Below, piece by piece: positions 1-10,345 of a stretch of 64,000 nt of DNA; within the stretch, counting starts at the first letter, position 1, and each line of letters starts with the position of its first letter. The notes beneath the pieces were generated by a model. It was not told the DNA's origin and made no database searches. It saw nothing but the letters and a program-made list of their open reading frames with translations. Where the stretch lies: the NCBI GenBank assembly GCA_021399435.1, contig JAJTUP010000122.1:1-64000 (forward strand), given 5' to 3'. The stretch is from Diaporthe sp. PMI_573. Its lineage: Eukaryota > Ascomycota > Sordariomycetes > Diaporthales > Diaporthaceae. The position numbers and the translations under genes are program-made.

Positions 1-11
1 AACCTGATTAG

Positions 12-531
12 AAATTCCTCCTCGTCTGGGTGCTTTATCCCAAGCCTAAAAGTGACAAGAGTGAACCACTTTTTCCCAAGTCTAACAATTCTGAGGATGC
101 TGAGGATTCTGAGGATTCTGAGGAAGAAAAATATTGGGTATGTGCCCACGACTGTGCTGGTTTGAATAAGGAGCACATAATAGAAAACTTCCGCGAGGCT
201 GTGACCTTAGAAGCTCGCGCTCCTGGAAGACGGACGGTTGTCAGTAAGTAAAGAGACCATATACTCCGAACGAGAGTGAGTCACTAAGTCTTCTGTAGCC
301 TGTGGCAGTGCAGAGTTTATCGACATTCAGCGCAACCATATCATCAACAAGAACTCGGACCATCTTGATATTAACTTTATTGCATTAGAGGAGATTGAGT
401 CTTCGGGCTTTCTTTCAAATACAGAAGACACAGAAATGCAGGCAAGACAGGGTATATCTGCGACAACAGGTTCTTCAGACAGACAACGCAATGTCGCATC
501 TAGAACTCCCTGGCGCCTCTGGCGTAGATAG
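12..531 (+). CDS. 3' end of an unknown gene, cut by the window edge
   Basis: Model: exon 12-243, intron 244-298 (GTAAGT to TGTAG), exon 299-531 ending in TAG. The first visible exon follows a TTAG acceptor at 8-11, so the 5' part lies outside the window. The joined frame gives about 154 residues with no internal stop. It has an acidic Ser/Asp/Glu stretch (repeats of the type EDSED), then a more ordered part containing HIIENFREAV and HIINKNSDHLDINFIALEE. I do not recognise the family. The location next to transposons leaves open that it is the tail of a mobile-element protein. The splice is supported by frame continuity only. Confidence 0.4.
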
Positions 532-1125
532 AGGATAGATTTAGATAAAGAGGAAGTGGCACTAATTTAGAATGTATTATAAGAATAAAGAGGCTTTTTT
601 AAACAAAAAAGAAAAGAAAAGAAAAGAAAAGAATTATGGGATAAGATATGGGTGTCTAGTAATCTCGGCCAGTGCTCACCCCCCCCGCGGTTGACCCGCC
701 CAAGCCCCCTGCCCCGAGCTCCTCGATTTCGAGTAAGATCCAACTTGAAATAGGTGTCTTGAAATAAGTGGCTGTGCCATGCTGGTGATCGCAGTACGCC
801 TGCGGGAAAGATCGAAGCCAGCCAGGAGCTCACCTGGGCTTGTAGTGCCCTGACAAGAGGGAGCAACCGGGGTCCACTGTAACTCAACACCTGCGTGGAC
901 CACCTGAGTTCACCCTTCCTTAAATCCCAGTTGCAGTCCTTGTGCCTTGCATTGCTGATGAAAGGGAATTAGTCTAAGCCGGATCCTTCATTATTTGTAA
1001 TCGGGCCCGGAGTTGGCAAAATCATGTCGCGACGACACGATGTTGCAGTTGCTTTTCACGGCATGTGGGCACGCGTTGATAACTGATGAAGCAGCTGGAC
1101 CCGTTGTCATTCTCTGGGGATACGT
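532..1125. other. intergenic, with AAAAG microsatellite and a C-run
   Basis: No convincing gene. It holds a pure (AAAAG)n microsatellite at about 605-632 and a run of C at about 680-687. Confidence 0.5.
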
Positions 1126-1596
1126 ATGGATACTAGTCGGGTTACAAGATCTCGGTCCCGCAGCCAGCACGCAACATCAAAAGCCTCAGCACGTGTCTCT
1201 CTCTCCCGGCTTGGGGATCGCATCGTCTGGAACGACGTTTTTCGAGACAAACATGGCAGGCCAGCCGATGGAGGCCTTGAGCTCAGCGTCGCTGATTTTA
1301 TCCCGTGTGACCCGTGCGAAACCAGTCCTCTACTCTCACGAGTCGACCTCGAGGCGCTCACCTTCACGGGCACGTGCAGCGAGTTGTGCCAAGCCTTGAC
1401 GTTGGGCGAGGAGCAACAGCAGCTGGAAGAACAGACACCGGAGCCGGAACGAGCACCGACTATTATCGGGCAGAAAAGAGTACATTTCTCTTGGTCAGAG
1501 TCTGAGGAATCAAATGAAGACGTGGAAGAAGGGGACGATCATAACGGTGATGGGAGCCGCGAGAGAGGTCGTTCTGCTGGATTGTCTAAGAGATAA
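1126..1596 (+). CDS. hypothetical acidic-tailed protein, 156 aa
   Basis: Single open frame from ATG 1126. The N terminus is basic and Ser/Arg-rich (RVTRSRSRSQ), the middle contains a more ordered stretch (IVWNDVFRDKHGR), and the last 60 residues are strongly acidic before a basic end. No family recognised, no signal peptide or membrane segment. The composition suggests a nuclear or nucleic-acid-associated protein, but that is inference. An upstream short ATG frame at about 1024 might be a spliced 5' exon; I could not decide. Confidence 0.35.
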   Translation: MDTSRVTRSRSRSQHATSKASARVSLSRLGDRIVWNDVFRDKHGRPADGGLELSVADFIPCDPCETSPLLSRVDLEALTFTGTCSELCQALTLGEEQQQLEEQTPEPERAPTIIGQKRVHFSWSESEESNEDVEEGDDHNGDGSRERGRSAGLSKR

Positions 1597-2285
1597 GGAG
1601 TACCGGCGGCGTTTCAATGACAACGAGACTAAATAACATCCTATTTCAATACAACTACTTCCTCCACGCAGTGAATATCACCAGTGGACGTAGATCCCTG
1701 ACCTTGTGGTCCCTACCCTGATCCTCCTTGTCCAGAGTTACCCTGGGGCTTCTTGTCCTTGCTTGTTGATGTTGTTGGTTCTGGCATGCTAGAGGGGGCA
1801 TTGAGATGGCTATTAGTTAATGTTAACACGTTCTGAGTAAGTAGAGTGGTTTTAAGTCGTCTAATACATGCTTAGTTGGGTCGCTGATGGAACCAGGAGA
1901 TGCATTTTCGAAGCGCTGCAGCTGACGACTAAGCAGACTAAGCTCGTTTCTTTTCTTAGCCTCCTGCTTCTACAGCCTATTCTTCTTATTACCCATTATA
2001 GGTCAAATCTTTATAATATCTGCTAGAGACATATAAGCTATCTAGTTATAGCCCTATAGCACATTTGTCACGAACGGCTGGGATTGACCGCTGCGCCATA
2101 GACCAAAAGATCAGCGAATATCCACACTACCTGTGGAATTCTATCCCAACCACCTAGATATAGTCAGATCGTGACACCCTACTTCTATGCTACAACCTAG
2201 AAAGTGGATATATAATATAACACCCATAATATTCACCATTACAAAGCCTATATACTTAGATTTTAAGTTAATTATAAAAGGATTT
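1597..2285. other. intergenic, A/T-rich towards the hAT element
   Basis: No gene seen. A/T content rises from about 2200. This flank does not read as the missing 5' half of the pogo transposase found on the other side of the hAT element. Confidence 0.5.
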
Positions 2286-2303
2286 CAGAGCAGGCCATCG
2301 GTC
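2286..2303 (+). repeat. left terminal inverted repeat of hAT element
   Basis: CAGAGCAGGCCATCGGTC, the exact reverse complement of 5603-5620. Confidence 0.9.
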
Positions 2304-2629
2304 GGCTATCCGATCTGACCGAATCGGATATCCGATCCGATAGATGATCGATGAGATTTTTTGCCAGCCATCCGATTAAGATTCGGATCGGATGGCTCAT
2401 CCATCCGATCGATATCCGATATATTTTGAGGCCATCCGATCGATATCGGATCTGACCGATTCGGATGTGAGGTTATCGCGACCCTTATCAACTAAAGGCG
2501 CTAGAGGCCCTGGTTAGGGCCGTTCCAGGTATATTATTAAGCGAGGAACGCGTAGAATCTTTACCTATTCATACCTACGTTACTTTAGCACTCGAAGAAT
2601 TGTTTCTTTTTCGACCGCGGGCGCCAAAA

Positions 2630-5408
2630 ATGGACTCACCTACGCCCTCGTCCCTCGTTTCCTCCACGCCACAAGATACCGAGATCGTGGGCTACCCTGA
2701 TTACTCCGTTTGGACTGAGGAACGCTGGGCAGCTTACCCAGGGCTTGCCAACTACCATAACCCAACAAAAGAACGCAAATGGTGGTGGCGATATGGCTTC
2801 AGACTCAGAGATTGTTCTCGGCCTAAAAACCAAGATCAGATCTGGGTGTGCGAGTCTTGTTTTCTTGCAAAGAAACCTGCGAAGGATACCAAATTCGTGG
2901 CTACAACTAGCAGGTCCATCGAGAAGCATCTAAAGGATAGCCATGGCGTTATAGACCCTAAGGTATGTGACAAAATAGATGAGGGTTCATAAGCTGACGC
3001 CTAGAATGCTGTGCAGATTAATGAAGCCGAGTCTACGCCTGTACCCTCGCAGAGGACCCTCAACTCCATGATCGACTTTTCGAAACCGGCGCAACAAGCA
3101 GTCCACGGGCAGTTAATAATACGCTTCAAGAAGCCGGTGAACGACTTATTGATACTTGACTGGCTTGTCTGCTCGAATCTGTCATTCAATATCGTGAATG
3201 ATACTCGTTGGCGCCGTCAACAGCTGTATAACAACCCCGTGCTTGAGGAGAAGGACCTACCACACTCGAAAACCCTTGTTCGCCTCCTTTTGCGTGAATA
3301 TCACCGCGCCCTACCCAAAATCAGAGCTTTCCTTCGAAGCGCGCGCGGCTTGATCCATCTAACGTTTGACGGCTGGACCTCGAGGAGATTCACGTCATTC
3401 GTAGGGTTGACTGCCAATTTCATCGACAAAGACTTCAACAGATGGACCATCTTGTTAGGTTTGCCACCTTTGATGAAGCGCCACAGAGGTTCTGATATTG
3501 CTGAGGAAATCTTAGCCATAATCCGCTTTTTTGAGATTCAAGATTGCGTGGGCTACTGTACCTTGGATAACGAGTCTAAGAATAGGACAACGATGGCCAA
3601 GATTGGCGAAGCACTCGGGCTCGACGCTGAGGAGAGGCAGATTAGCTGTGGTCCGCACGTTTTGCAGCTCTGTACCCGCGCCTTGATGTATGGTGAGGGT
3701 TGTAAGCGCCTGCCGCTTGACCAGGTCCTCCGAAACTGGCTTCAAGACAGCTTCGCTGACGAGGACGAGGAAAACGAGGCTCTAGAACGTGCCTTTGACG
3801 AAGTTGCCGTCAACCCTGAGGAGGACCTTACGCAACAGGATTCGGCTAGTGAGGATGAGGATGATGATGCTTTAGATACTGATCCTTTTGTTGATACTGA
3901 GGACGAGGATGATGAGTACAACAATTCTGACGTATCTGACGAATTAGTTGAAGCCGCCGCGTGCGCCTTTGATTACTCTACGCCTAGTCAGCTAACCAGG
4001 AAAACGATGGAAAAGTACCAAAAACGAGGTCCTTTTGGTAAGCTTCACAACCATGGCAACTGCTTCCACAGAAGCAGCCAGCTCGTTGGCGCGTTTCGTG
4101 ATGCCCAAACAGAACTGGACCCTTCCGCTACCACCAAGGAATGGGTTCACAACAACGCCACGAGGTGGCAAAGCGACGAGGCAATGGCGGCGCGTGCCTT
4201 GGAGTTACAGCCGGCGATCAAACGACTACACCAAAACCTTGAGTACCAGTGGGACGCAGCTGGTTCGAAGGAAAAGGATAAGCCGCCGGTTCTCGAGTTC
4301 AAGTTGGGGGCCCAGGATTGGCGTGTGGTTGAGGCTATTCAGAATATCCTTTCTCCCTTCAAGTTTGCCTCGAAGAAGCTTCAAGGCATCGGACCTGCTG
4401 GCTCTCTTGATCAGTATTTTCCTCAGATGGAGTATTTGCTGCTTCACCTCGAATCTTGTGCGCAGGGCAAGTGCTATGTTGAACGAGAAAACCCTATTGA
4501 CCCTACAGGCGACCCTATCCCCGGGATCGTGAAGATCTTCGGGCATCTTGGCGACCAAGAACGGCGTTTCTTAAAGGCATATATTCGGGTAGGCCTGTGG
4601 AAGCTACAGCACTACTACGATAAACTCACGAGCTTGGCCTATGCCGCTGCTGTGGTGTTCAATCCAAGCCTCAAGATGACTGGGTTGCAAGGTATTTTTG
4701 ATGCTGAGTCTCAACGGCAAGGGTCCAGATGGCGAGACCACTATACTACCAGGTTGAGGGAACGATGGGAGGAGGACTATAAAAATAAGTGAGTTATACA
4801 TATATTAATAGTCTTTGCTTAACTAATCCTCTAGTAGACCGCGACCTGACTTTAACCCCCAGACTGAGGTCGAACAACAACCAGTCCTCGACATGCTTCA
4901 ACGCCGCAAACGCTTCTTCGCGAACGACGCCGACGACGAGGTTCCTAATTCACAAGATACACGGCTAGCAAACAAGAGGAGAAGGGGCAACAAAGGCAAG
5001 GACCCTGAGCCCATACAACGAGAGGATATACAACAAGACGAGCTAGATACATACCTTGTTGAGCCAGTAGTCAACTCAAAGGCGTACCTAAACGACCCAA
5101 TCGCGTGGTGGCGGGATATTGGCGCAAAACGATTCCCCAAGCTGTCTTATATGGCAGTTGACTTCCTCACGATACCTTCAGCAGCAGCAGAAACTGAGCG
5201 TCAGTTTAGTAGCGTCGGGCAGATGGTGTCAGCACGGAGGTCTTGTCTTCAGCGGCACGTTATTGGCGCCAGCCAGTGTATTAGGTCTTGGAGCAAAGCA
5301 GGCGTCTACAAGGCTGAATTGCCACTTGAATTGCTAGATCGGGCATCTAGCACGGCGTTACAAAGTGATATTGCACGGGAATTAACTAGATGGGCACAAC
5401 GTAGCTAA
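2630..5408 (+). CDS. hAT transposase (BED finger, RNase-H-like core, hATC dimerisation)
   Basis: Join 2630-2962, 3017-4788, 4835-5408; 2679 nt, 892 aa. It catalyses cut-and-paste transposition of the surrounding element. Intron 1 is GTATGT..GCTGAC..GTGCAG; intron 2 is GTGAGT..TTAACTAAT..CTAG. Both keep frame. ATG 2630 has a good context (CCAAAAATGG). Exon 1 carries a BED-type zinc finger (WVCESC, then HLKDSH). Exon 2 holds the catalytic core with the hAT LTFDGWTS motif and TLDNESKN around the second acidic site, interrupted by a long acidic linker near residues 285-325. Exon 3 carries the C-terminal dimerisation domain (WWRDIGAKRFPKLSYMAVDF, then ETERQFSSVG). No stop or frameshift is visible, so it may be active or recently active. 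Confidence 0.9.
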
Positions 5409-5602
5409 TATAACTGGGAATAGCCTCAAATACGCACCCCATCCGATTTAGCAGATCTGATATCCGATTCCGAATCGGATATAGGCAAATCGGATCGGAT
5501 CCGATCCGATATAGACCAATCCGATTCGGAATCGGATGGGCTTCAGTCTATTCGATCGATTTCAAATCGATATCGGAATCGGATGGGATTTGGCCATCCG
5601 AT

Positions 5603-5620
5603 GACCGATGGCCTGCTCTG
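5603..5620 (-). repeat. right terminal inverted repeat of hAT element
   Basis: Reverse complement of 2286-2303 over 18 bp. The preceding 160 bp are full of ATCGGAT-type subterminal repeats on both strands. Confidence 0.9.
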
Positions 5621-6613
5621 TGGACAACAGAGTCAGGCTTCCCACCAAGCTGGATAATCAAGCCTACTCCAAATGGGTGGACAGATAACGAGACTGGCCT
5701 TGACTGGATTCGGCACTTCGACAAGCATACGAAGCAACGGGCAAAGGGTGTGTACCGGATGCTTATCCTTGATGGCCATGAGAGCCATGTATCAGCGGAG
5801 TTTGAGCAGTACTGCAAAGAGCACAACATTATCCCTATCAGCATGCCACCGCATTCCTCTCATCTACTCCAGCCACTAGACGTTGGATTATTCTCGCCAT
5901 TGAAGCGTGCATATGGTGATGAGATCAATCTCTTCATCCGGGCCTCTATCAACCACATCACCAAGTCTGAGTTCTTCATTGCATTCAAGGCAGCCCACGA
6001 CAAGATCTTTACAGAAGAAAACATGAGATCTGGGTTTAGAGGAGCTGGGATTTCTCCATGGGACCCAGATTCTGTTATTTCCAAGCTGGATGTCCGCCTA
6101 CAAACTCCATTACCATCTATACCAGCTTCCCCCCGAAACTGGGAGTCACAAACACCTTCCAATGCTCAGCAGACTGTCCAGCAATCAAGTTTTATCAAGG
6201 GCAAGATATCTACCCATCAGGGAAGCTCTCCTACACCAATTATGGAGGCAGTGGATCGGCTGGCGAAGGGTGCACAAGTGATGGCGCACTCACTCACCAT
6301 GATGAGCGAGCAGATCCGCACACTTCAAGACGCCAACATAGCACTCGCCAAACGCCGGAGGGCCAAAAGAACACGAGTGCAGCTGGGAGGAGCACTTAGT
6401 ATTGAGGGTTCCCAGGTGATAATTGAAGAGAAACAAAAGGGGAAGCGGCTGGCTGGTGAAATGGCTGGTGGTGCCGAGGAGGCGGACCGCGGCGGACCGC
6501 CTCAACGACGATGTGGCAACTGCGGTGAGACTGGGCATTATGCAAAAACTTGTAAGAAAGATGTAGAAGGGTCTAGTCAGTCAGATTCTGAGTGTATAAT
6601 AGTACATTCTTAA
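5621..6613 (+). pseudogene. pogo/Fot1-type DDE transposase, 5' half missing
   Basis: The open frame starts at the first base after the hAT end (W-T-T-E-S-G-F...) and runs to TAA 6613. The conserved DDE_1 block is clear: PSWIIKPTPNGWTDN, then MLILDGHESH (second catalytic Asp) and HSSHLLQPLDVGLF (third). After the catalytic core come a Ser/Pro-rich tail, a short helical segment, and a CCHC zinc knuckle CGNCGETGHYAKTC near the C terminus. The N-terminal DNA-binding HTH and first catalytic Asp are absent, and the sequence left of the hAT element does not supply them. The relic is therefore non-autonomous. Its own right inverted repeat was not identified; the GC-rich GCGGTCCGCGGCGGA at 6615 and the similar word near 6485 are candidates. 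Confidence 0.85.
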
Positions 6614-7256
6614 GCGGTCCGCGGCGGATTGCCCAAATAGTTGGTCTGGCTGGTATAGATTGAGGTTGATCTTGCATGGCTGAAATGCTCCATTTTGGTG
6701 GGGAAGCCGATTTTCCCACCAAAAGTCAACAACTTCAGACTAGCACTGCAGCCATGCAAACATCTCTAAATGAATGAAATTAATTGAAAGTAAGCAAATA
6801 AGACTAGTTGGCACCAATTGGTGCCAAATTTAATTGATTCTTTTACACTCGGTGGGTGCTAGGGTTGACAAAAGTCAGTAGACTTGATGAAAATCGCTCG
6901 CTAGGTGGTACCGCTCGCTGGGTGGTAAACCACGTTATAAATATTTTAAATAATATTATATATAATAAAGTTATTTAAAAAAAGTAAAATGTATATTATT
7001 ATTAATTTTATTAAAATATTTAAGAAATTTATAATAAAATATGTTATATTAATTAAATAGTGTCTGAGTGATACCATTAGCGCCGCTGGGCAATGGTTGG
7101 GGCGAATTGGTCAACTGGTGCTGGCACTGGGGCTGGCCAGTCCCCCCCCCCCCGGTTGGGTGGGGGACTGTACCCTCCGATTTGATCTCTTCGGATGTTG
7201 CATATTCTTTCTTCTTCATCTGAGTTCTTTCCCGGTTATGCGCGTGCTCCTCCGCA
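6614..7256. other. intergenic with CGCTCGCT repeat and A/T-rich block
   Basis: At about 6893-6946 are two CGCTCGCT-GGTG units followed by CCACGTTATA, then about 100 bp almost purely A/T. The same arrangement recurs as the arms of the inverted repeat at 13864-14503, so this is a third, diverged copy of that repeat end. No gene seen. Confidence 0.55.
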
Positions 7257-9005
7257 CTATCGCCCAAACTTGTTCTTGTAAAACAATCTGACCTCCTTGT
7301 TTCCCCCAACATCAACCTCCAACCCTTTGGCATTGCCCACGACCTCGAGACCTCGCAGGCTGGTGGCGCGCGACAGCGCCACATATACCTGGCCGTCGGC
7401 AAATGCCCTTGTCAGGTCGACCTTGACCTTGTCGAGTGTCATCCCTTGTGCCCTGTGGATGCTGAGGGCCCACGCTGGTGTGAGGGGTATCTGCGTGCGG
7501 CAGAGCAGCGAGTAGGGCTTTTCGTCACCCAGCTCGTTGACCTGGCACTCGGCGTGGATAGAGCGCGTGATGCCGTTGCTGAAGCGGACTATAGGCCAGG
7601 CTGGCTCGGGGGCGGCTTTCTCGTACTCCGTTATCTCCCCCTCCTTGAGAGCGGCGTGGTCGTCAGAGCTGGAGAATTGCTTTGTTTTTCCAAGGGATTC
7701 CCATCCAACGATGACGCCCTGGCTGCCGTTGCATAGTCCGTTGTCCAGGTCGAGGTTGACCAGAAGCACGACCGGCATTCCGGACTTGAGTTCCAGCACG
7801 CGGTCCATGGAGTGTTCATCGAGGAACTTAAGGGACCCATCCACGTGCCTCTTGCCTCTTGACTCAAGGTGTGGATGCATCTTCCTGTTCCAGATGAAGC
7901 TGTCGCGGCACTTGAACACATACGACTTTGCAGCCAATTTCCGGAAGCTTCTTTCGTTCACGATTCGAACTTCCTCCCGTGTCGAGTGTAGCTCGACAGC
8001 GCCTGTAGTGTTTGTCTTGTGATTCATCAGGTGCTTGACTTCTTTCGAGCGGAATGCCTCACCCAGTCGACACTTGTTCAGTAGAGAGATGAACTTTGAA
8101 TCGCGCTGCCGGTGGATGGTATCGAGGTATACATACGAAAAGTTACACTCCTCCCATGCCTTGCTCTTGAAAGCCCACTTCTCGCTGTCACGGTGTGATA
8201 TATCGCATCGGCGGCAATGGTACGTCTCCTCTCGCTCTTCTCCGTCCTTACCCCCATGGCCCTTCTTCAGCATTTCGCCCCCACAGTCTATACAGTGCCT
8301 GAATGGCTTCACAGGTGGGAGTTGCGCAAAGTCACCCGTGACTATGAGTTGGACACCGCCAAACGGGTACTGCTCGGCCGGATACCCTGGCTTGCTCCGC
8401 GCCGCCTTCACGACGTGGTTCAGGCGCTCGAAGTGCAGGTTCTCGACCATGCTGATCTCGTCGATGATGAGCACATCTGTCTGTCCTAGCCGCTTTCGCA
8501 CGGTTCTATTATTCCTCGAAATCGTCATCAGCTGCTCGATTCCGATCTTGTGGGAATTAGGGGTCCACCCGGCGAAACTCCACGTGGTTATCCCGTTGAT
8601 GGCGAGGGCTGCCCAGCCGGTCGGAGCGACCACATGGACGCGCTTTTCCATGCTGGTCAACCTTTCCACTATGGCGCGTAGGACTGTCGATTTACCGCAT
8701 CCCGCTGACCCCGTGTAGAATATGTTGCGGCCGCTCGCGGCGAGTTCGACGACCTGGGCCTGCTCCGGAATGAGCTGTAAGCCGCCAACATGAATTGTAC
8801 TCAGTCGACGCGCACTCGACTTGGATCTCGGTACGTCTGTTCCCTGTGAGTTAACTCCAGCTGGTCTCGCTTCTTTGATAGCTCTGCGGTGCGCACCTCG
8901 GCATTTTTGTTGGCGAAAGATAGAGCACGCCGGTCCACCCAGCCAAAGGAGGGCTTCGGTGTGCAGGACTATAGCACCAAACGAAGTCAGACGACGCAAC
9001 AGCAT
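7257..9005 (-). CDS. PIF1-family 5'-3' DNA helicase
   Basis: ATG at 9005, TAG at 7257; 582 aa, one exon. ATP-driven unwinding of DNA; PIF1 proteins act at telomeres, replication barriers and in mitochondria. Seen: Walker A GSAGCGKST (about 99-107), APTGWAA, Walker B IIDEISM (about 182), GDFAQLPPV (motif III, about 224), then C-terminal motifs VVLLVNLD, SIHRAQGMTLDKV and VYVALSRATSL. An insert between motif III and the next helicase block holds CIDC..CRRC, a putative zinc ribbon. The N terminus is rich in Arg and hydrophobic residues and could be a mitochondrial presequence; not certain. The protein is shorter than yeast Pif1 and resembles the amplified stand-alone helicases of fungal accessory DNA. 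No Rep domain is attached, so it is not a Helitron helicase. Confidence 0.9.
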   Translation of the reverse strand: MLLRRLTSFGAIVLHTEALLWLGGPACSIFRQQKCRGAHRRAIKEARPAGVNSQGTDVPRSKSSARRLSTIHVGGLQLIPEQAQVVELAASGRNIFYTGSAGCGKSTVLRAIVERLTSMEKRVHVVAPTGWAALAINGITTWSFAGWTPNSHKIGIEQLMTISRNNRTVRKRLGQTDVLIIDEISMVENLHFERLNHVVKAARSKPGYPAEQYPFGGVQLIVTGDFAQLPPVKPFRHCIDCGGEMLKKGHGGKDGEEREETYHCRRCDISHRDSEKWAFKSKAWEECNFSYVYLDTIHRQRDSKFISLLNKCRLGEAFRSKEVKHLMNHKTNTTGAVELHSTREEVRIVNERSFRKLAAKSYVFKCRDSFIWNRKMHPHLESRGKRHVDGSLKFLDEHSMDRVLELKSGMPVVLLVNLDLDNGLCNGSQGVIVGWESLGKTKQFSSSDDHAALKEGEITEYEKAAPEPAWPIVRFSNGITRSIHAECQVNELGDEKPYSLLCRTQIPLTPAWALSIHRAQGMTLDKVKVDLTRAFADGQVYVALSRATSLRGLEVVGNAKGLEVDVGGNKEVRLFYKNKFGR

Positions 9006-9394
9006 GAGGAGCAAAAATAAGGTTCACAGACGTTATGTCCTGGGAGACCTTTCGGCCTGAACGTGATCAATTACTTGGGCCCGGTAGTGAACACGTCGAG
9101 GATCAAGGGATAGCATTGAAGCACAGGGTATCAACGGATCCGCGCCCGTTTGCACATGCCTGAGACCGTTGGGACGACCGGCACACTATCCCTTGGAAGC
9201 AAAAGTAACTACGAGTCACTATGTACGCTCATTTCTCCCTCATCCCGCCTACCAGTAGATAATGTGGCTCACATTGGCCGAACCAACATCTCCGCCAACC
9301 CCGGCCACCGAAGCGCGCTGCATCAGTAGGCTCCGAATTTGATCTCAGTCTTCTCCCACAATGAGAGCTATCATCATTGATCAAAATTGTAAAG
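9006..9394. other. intergenic between PIF1 and oxidoreductase relic
   Basis: Nothing gene-like seen on either strand. Confidence 0.45.
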
Positions 9395-9630
9395 GACACG
9401 GCTCCGTGCGACGTGTTGAGCAGCCACTCGAAGTGCACCGAGGTGACGGCGCCTACGGCGCCGGCGCGGAGCAGCGAGATGACAGTCGAGTTGTGCGGTG
9501 CGTAGCGGTAGTTGAAGGTGACGCGTACGCGTCCGGCGCGGTCCCCGTGGGTGGTGGTGCCGTGCTCGGCGGCGGCGTCGAGGATGGCGCGGCAGCGCGG
9601 CGCGTCGACGCACCCAACGGAGTCTGATTG
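9395..9630 (-). pseudogene. fragment of a Gfo/Idh/MocA-family oxidoreductase
   Basis: On the minus strand an open stretch reads VDAPRCRAILDAAAEHG, then RVRVTFNYRYAPHNSTV, LLRAGAVGAVTSVHFEWLL and NTSHGA. This is the characteristic region after the Rossmann fold of Gfo/Idh/MocA sugar-type dehydrogenases. After SHGA the frame departs from the family, and no nucleotide-binding fold or C-terminal domain flanks it. About 75 residues of a family of about 350-450 remain. The fragment is unusually G/C-rich compared with its neighbours. Interpreted as a transposed or decayed gene piece; no promoter assigned. Confidence 0.7.
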
Positions 9631-9676
9631 ACATTCGTCCGTCACCTAACCAGCTCGCATCTGAGCTCGCCAGTGG

Positions 9677-9684
9677 GTATAAAG
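9677..9684 (+). promoter_or_regulatory. TATA-like box upstream of 9832 gene
   Basis: GTATAAAG about 150 bp before the ATG, followed by a pyrimidine-rich leader (CCTCCATTACC, CTTCTACCTTCCACC) typical of fungal 5' UTRs. Confidence 0.45.
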
Positions 9685-9831
9685 AATCCCCCCTTTCCCG
9701 TCAAGAACTCCTCCATTACCGTTACAGCAGTCACCTCCGGCCTTCTACCTTCCACCTGCAAACGTGAAATACTCTAAACTGCTCTGCGACAACACCCGCG
9801 CTCTGCTCGTCGCCATCAATCCGCCTTCACA

Positions 9832-10345
9832 ATGGCTACGCTCAACAGCACCACCTCGCCGACTCCATTGATCCCAACCCAGGTTTCCGTCCTGGACTTC
9901 TTCGTCCCTGGCTCTACTCGCATCCTTGCCGCCATCGAGCCGGTTGTCACTTCGCTTATAAGCTCTGCACAAGACAAGCTTCTGAATGAATTCCCCACTG
10001 GAGTTCGGAATAATACAACGGATTCCGAGATACAGGGGGATCCAAATAATATCCTCCCTTTGATTCAGGGTCGTATGATGTTTTGGGTGTGGCAAACTCC
10101 AATGATGCTCATGAGTTATGGAGTGGCATTATTTCTCGTCGGCTACTTTGTTCTGATTCTTGCACCATTCTTTGACGGAACCCATGTGGATCTAAACCGT
10201 TTGTTATGTCCCGGCCTCTTAAGCAATCAACCACTTACTCATCATACCAATCGATCTAATTATGTCTTAGACAGCTGGTATCACTGCTGGGGTTGGATTC
10301 CTTATTTTCCTTAACTTCGTCGTATGTTCTCGGGTGACTATGTGA
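9832..10345 (+). CDS. small two-TM membrane protein, unknown function
   Basis: Join 9832-10185 and 10271-10345, about 142 aa. ATG context is CACAATGGC. Exon 1 has a soluble N terminus (about 75 aa) and a hydrophobic segment at about residues 80-112 (PMMLMSYGVALFLVGYFVLI). Reading straight through the intron gives a poor C terminus. Splicing GTGGAT to TCTTAG restores a second hydrophobic helix, AGITAGVGFLIFLNFVVC, ending in TGA at 10345. The donor is weak (GTGGAT), so the exact donor is tentative. No family recognised; likely an integral membrane protein. Confidence 0.55.

Larger units (their letters stand above)
2286..5620 (+). mobile_element. hAT-superfamily DNA transposon, apparently complete
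   Basis: Bounded by 18-bp perfect terminal inverted repeats starting CAGAGCAGGCC (2286-2303 and 5603-5620). Both subterminal regions (about 2304-2475 and 5440-5602) are packed with both-strand copies of a CATCCGAT / ATCGGAT word, as expected of transposase-binding subterminal repeats in hAT elements. It contains one three-exon transposase gene. The 8 bp outside the two ends (2278-2285 AAGGATTT, 5621-5628 TGGACAAC) do not match, so there is no target-site duplication. One flank has therefore been lost or exchanged since insertion. Confidence 0.9.

Noticed and set aside
7257..9005. Helitron
   Set aside because: No Rep domain is fused or adjacent, and no TC..CTRR ends with hairpin were found.
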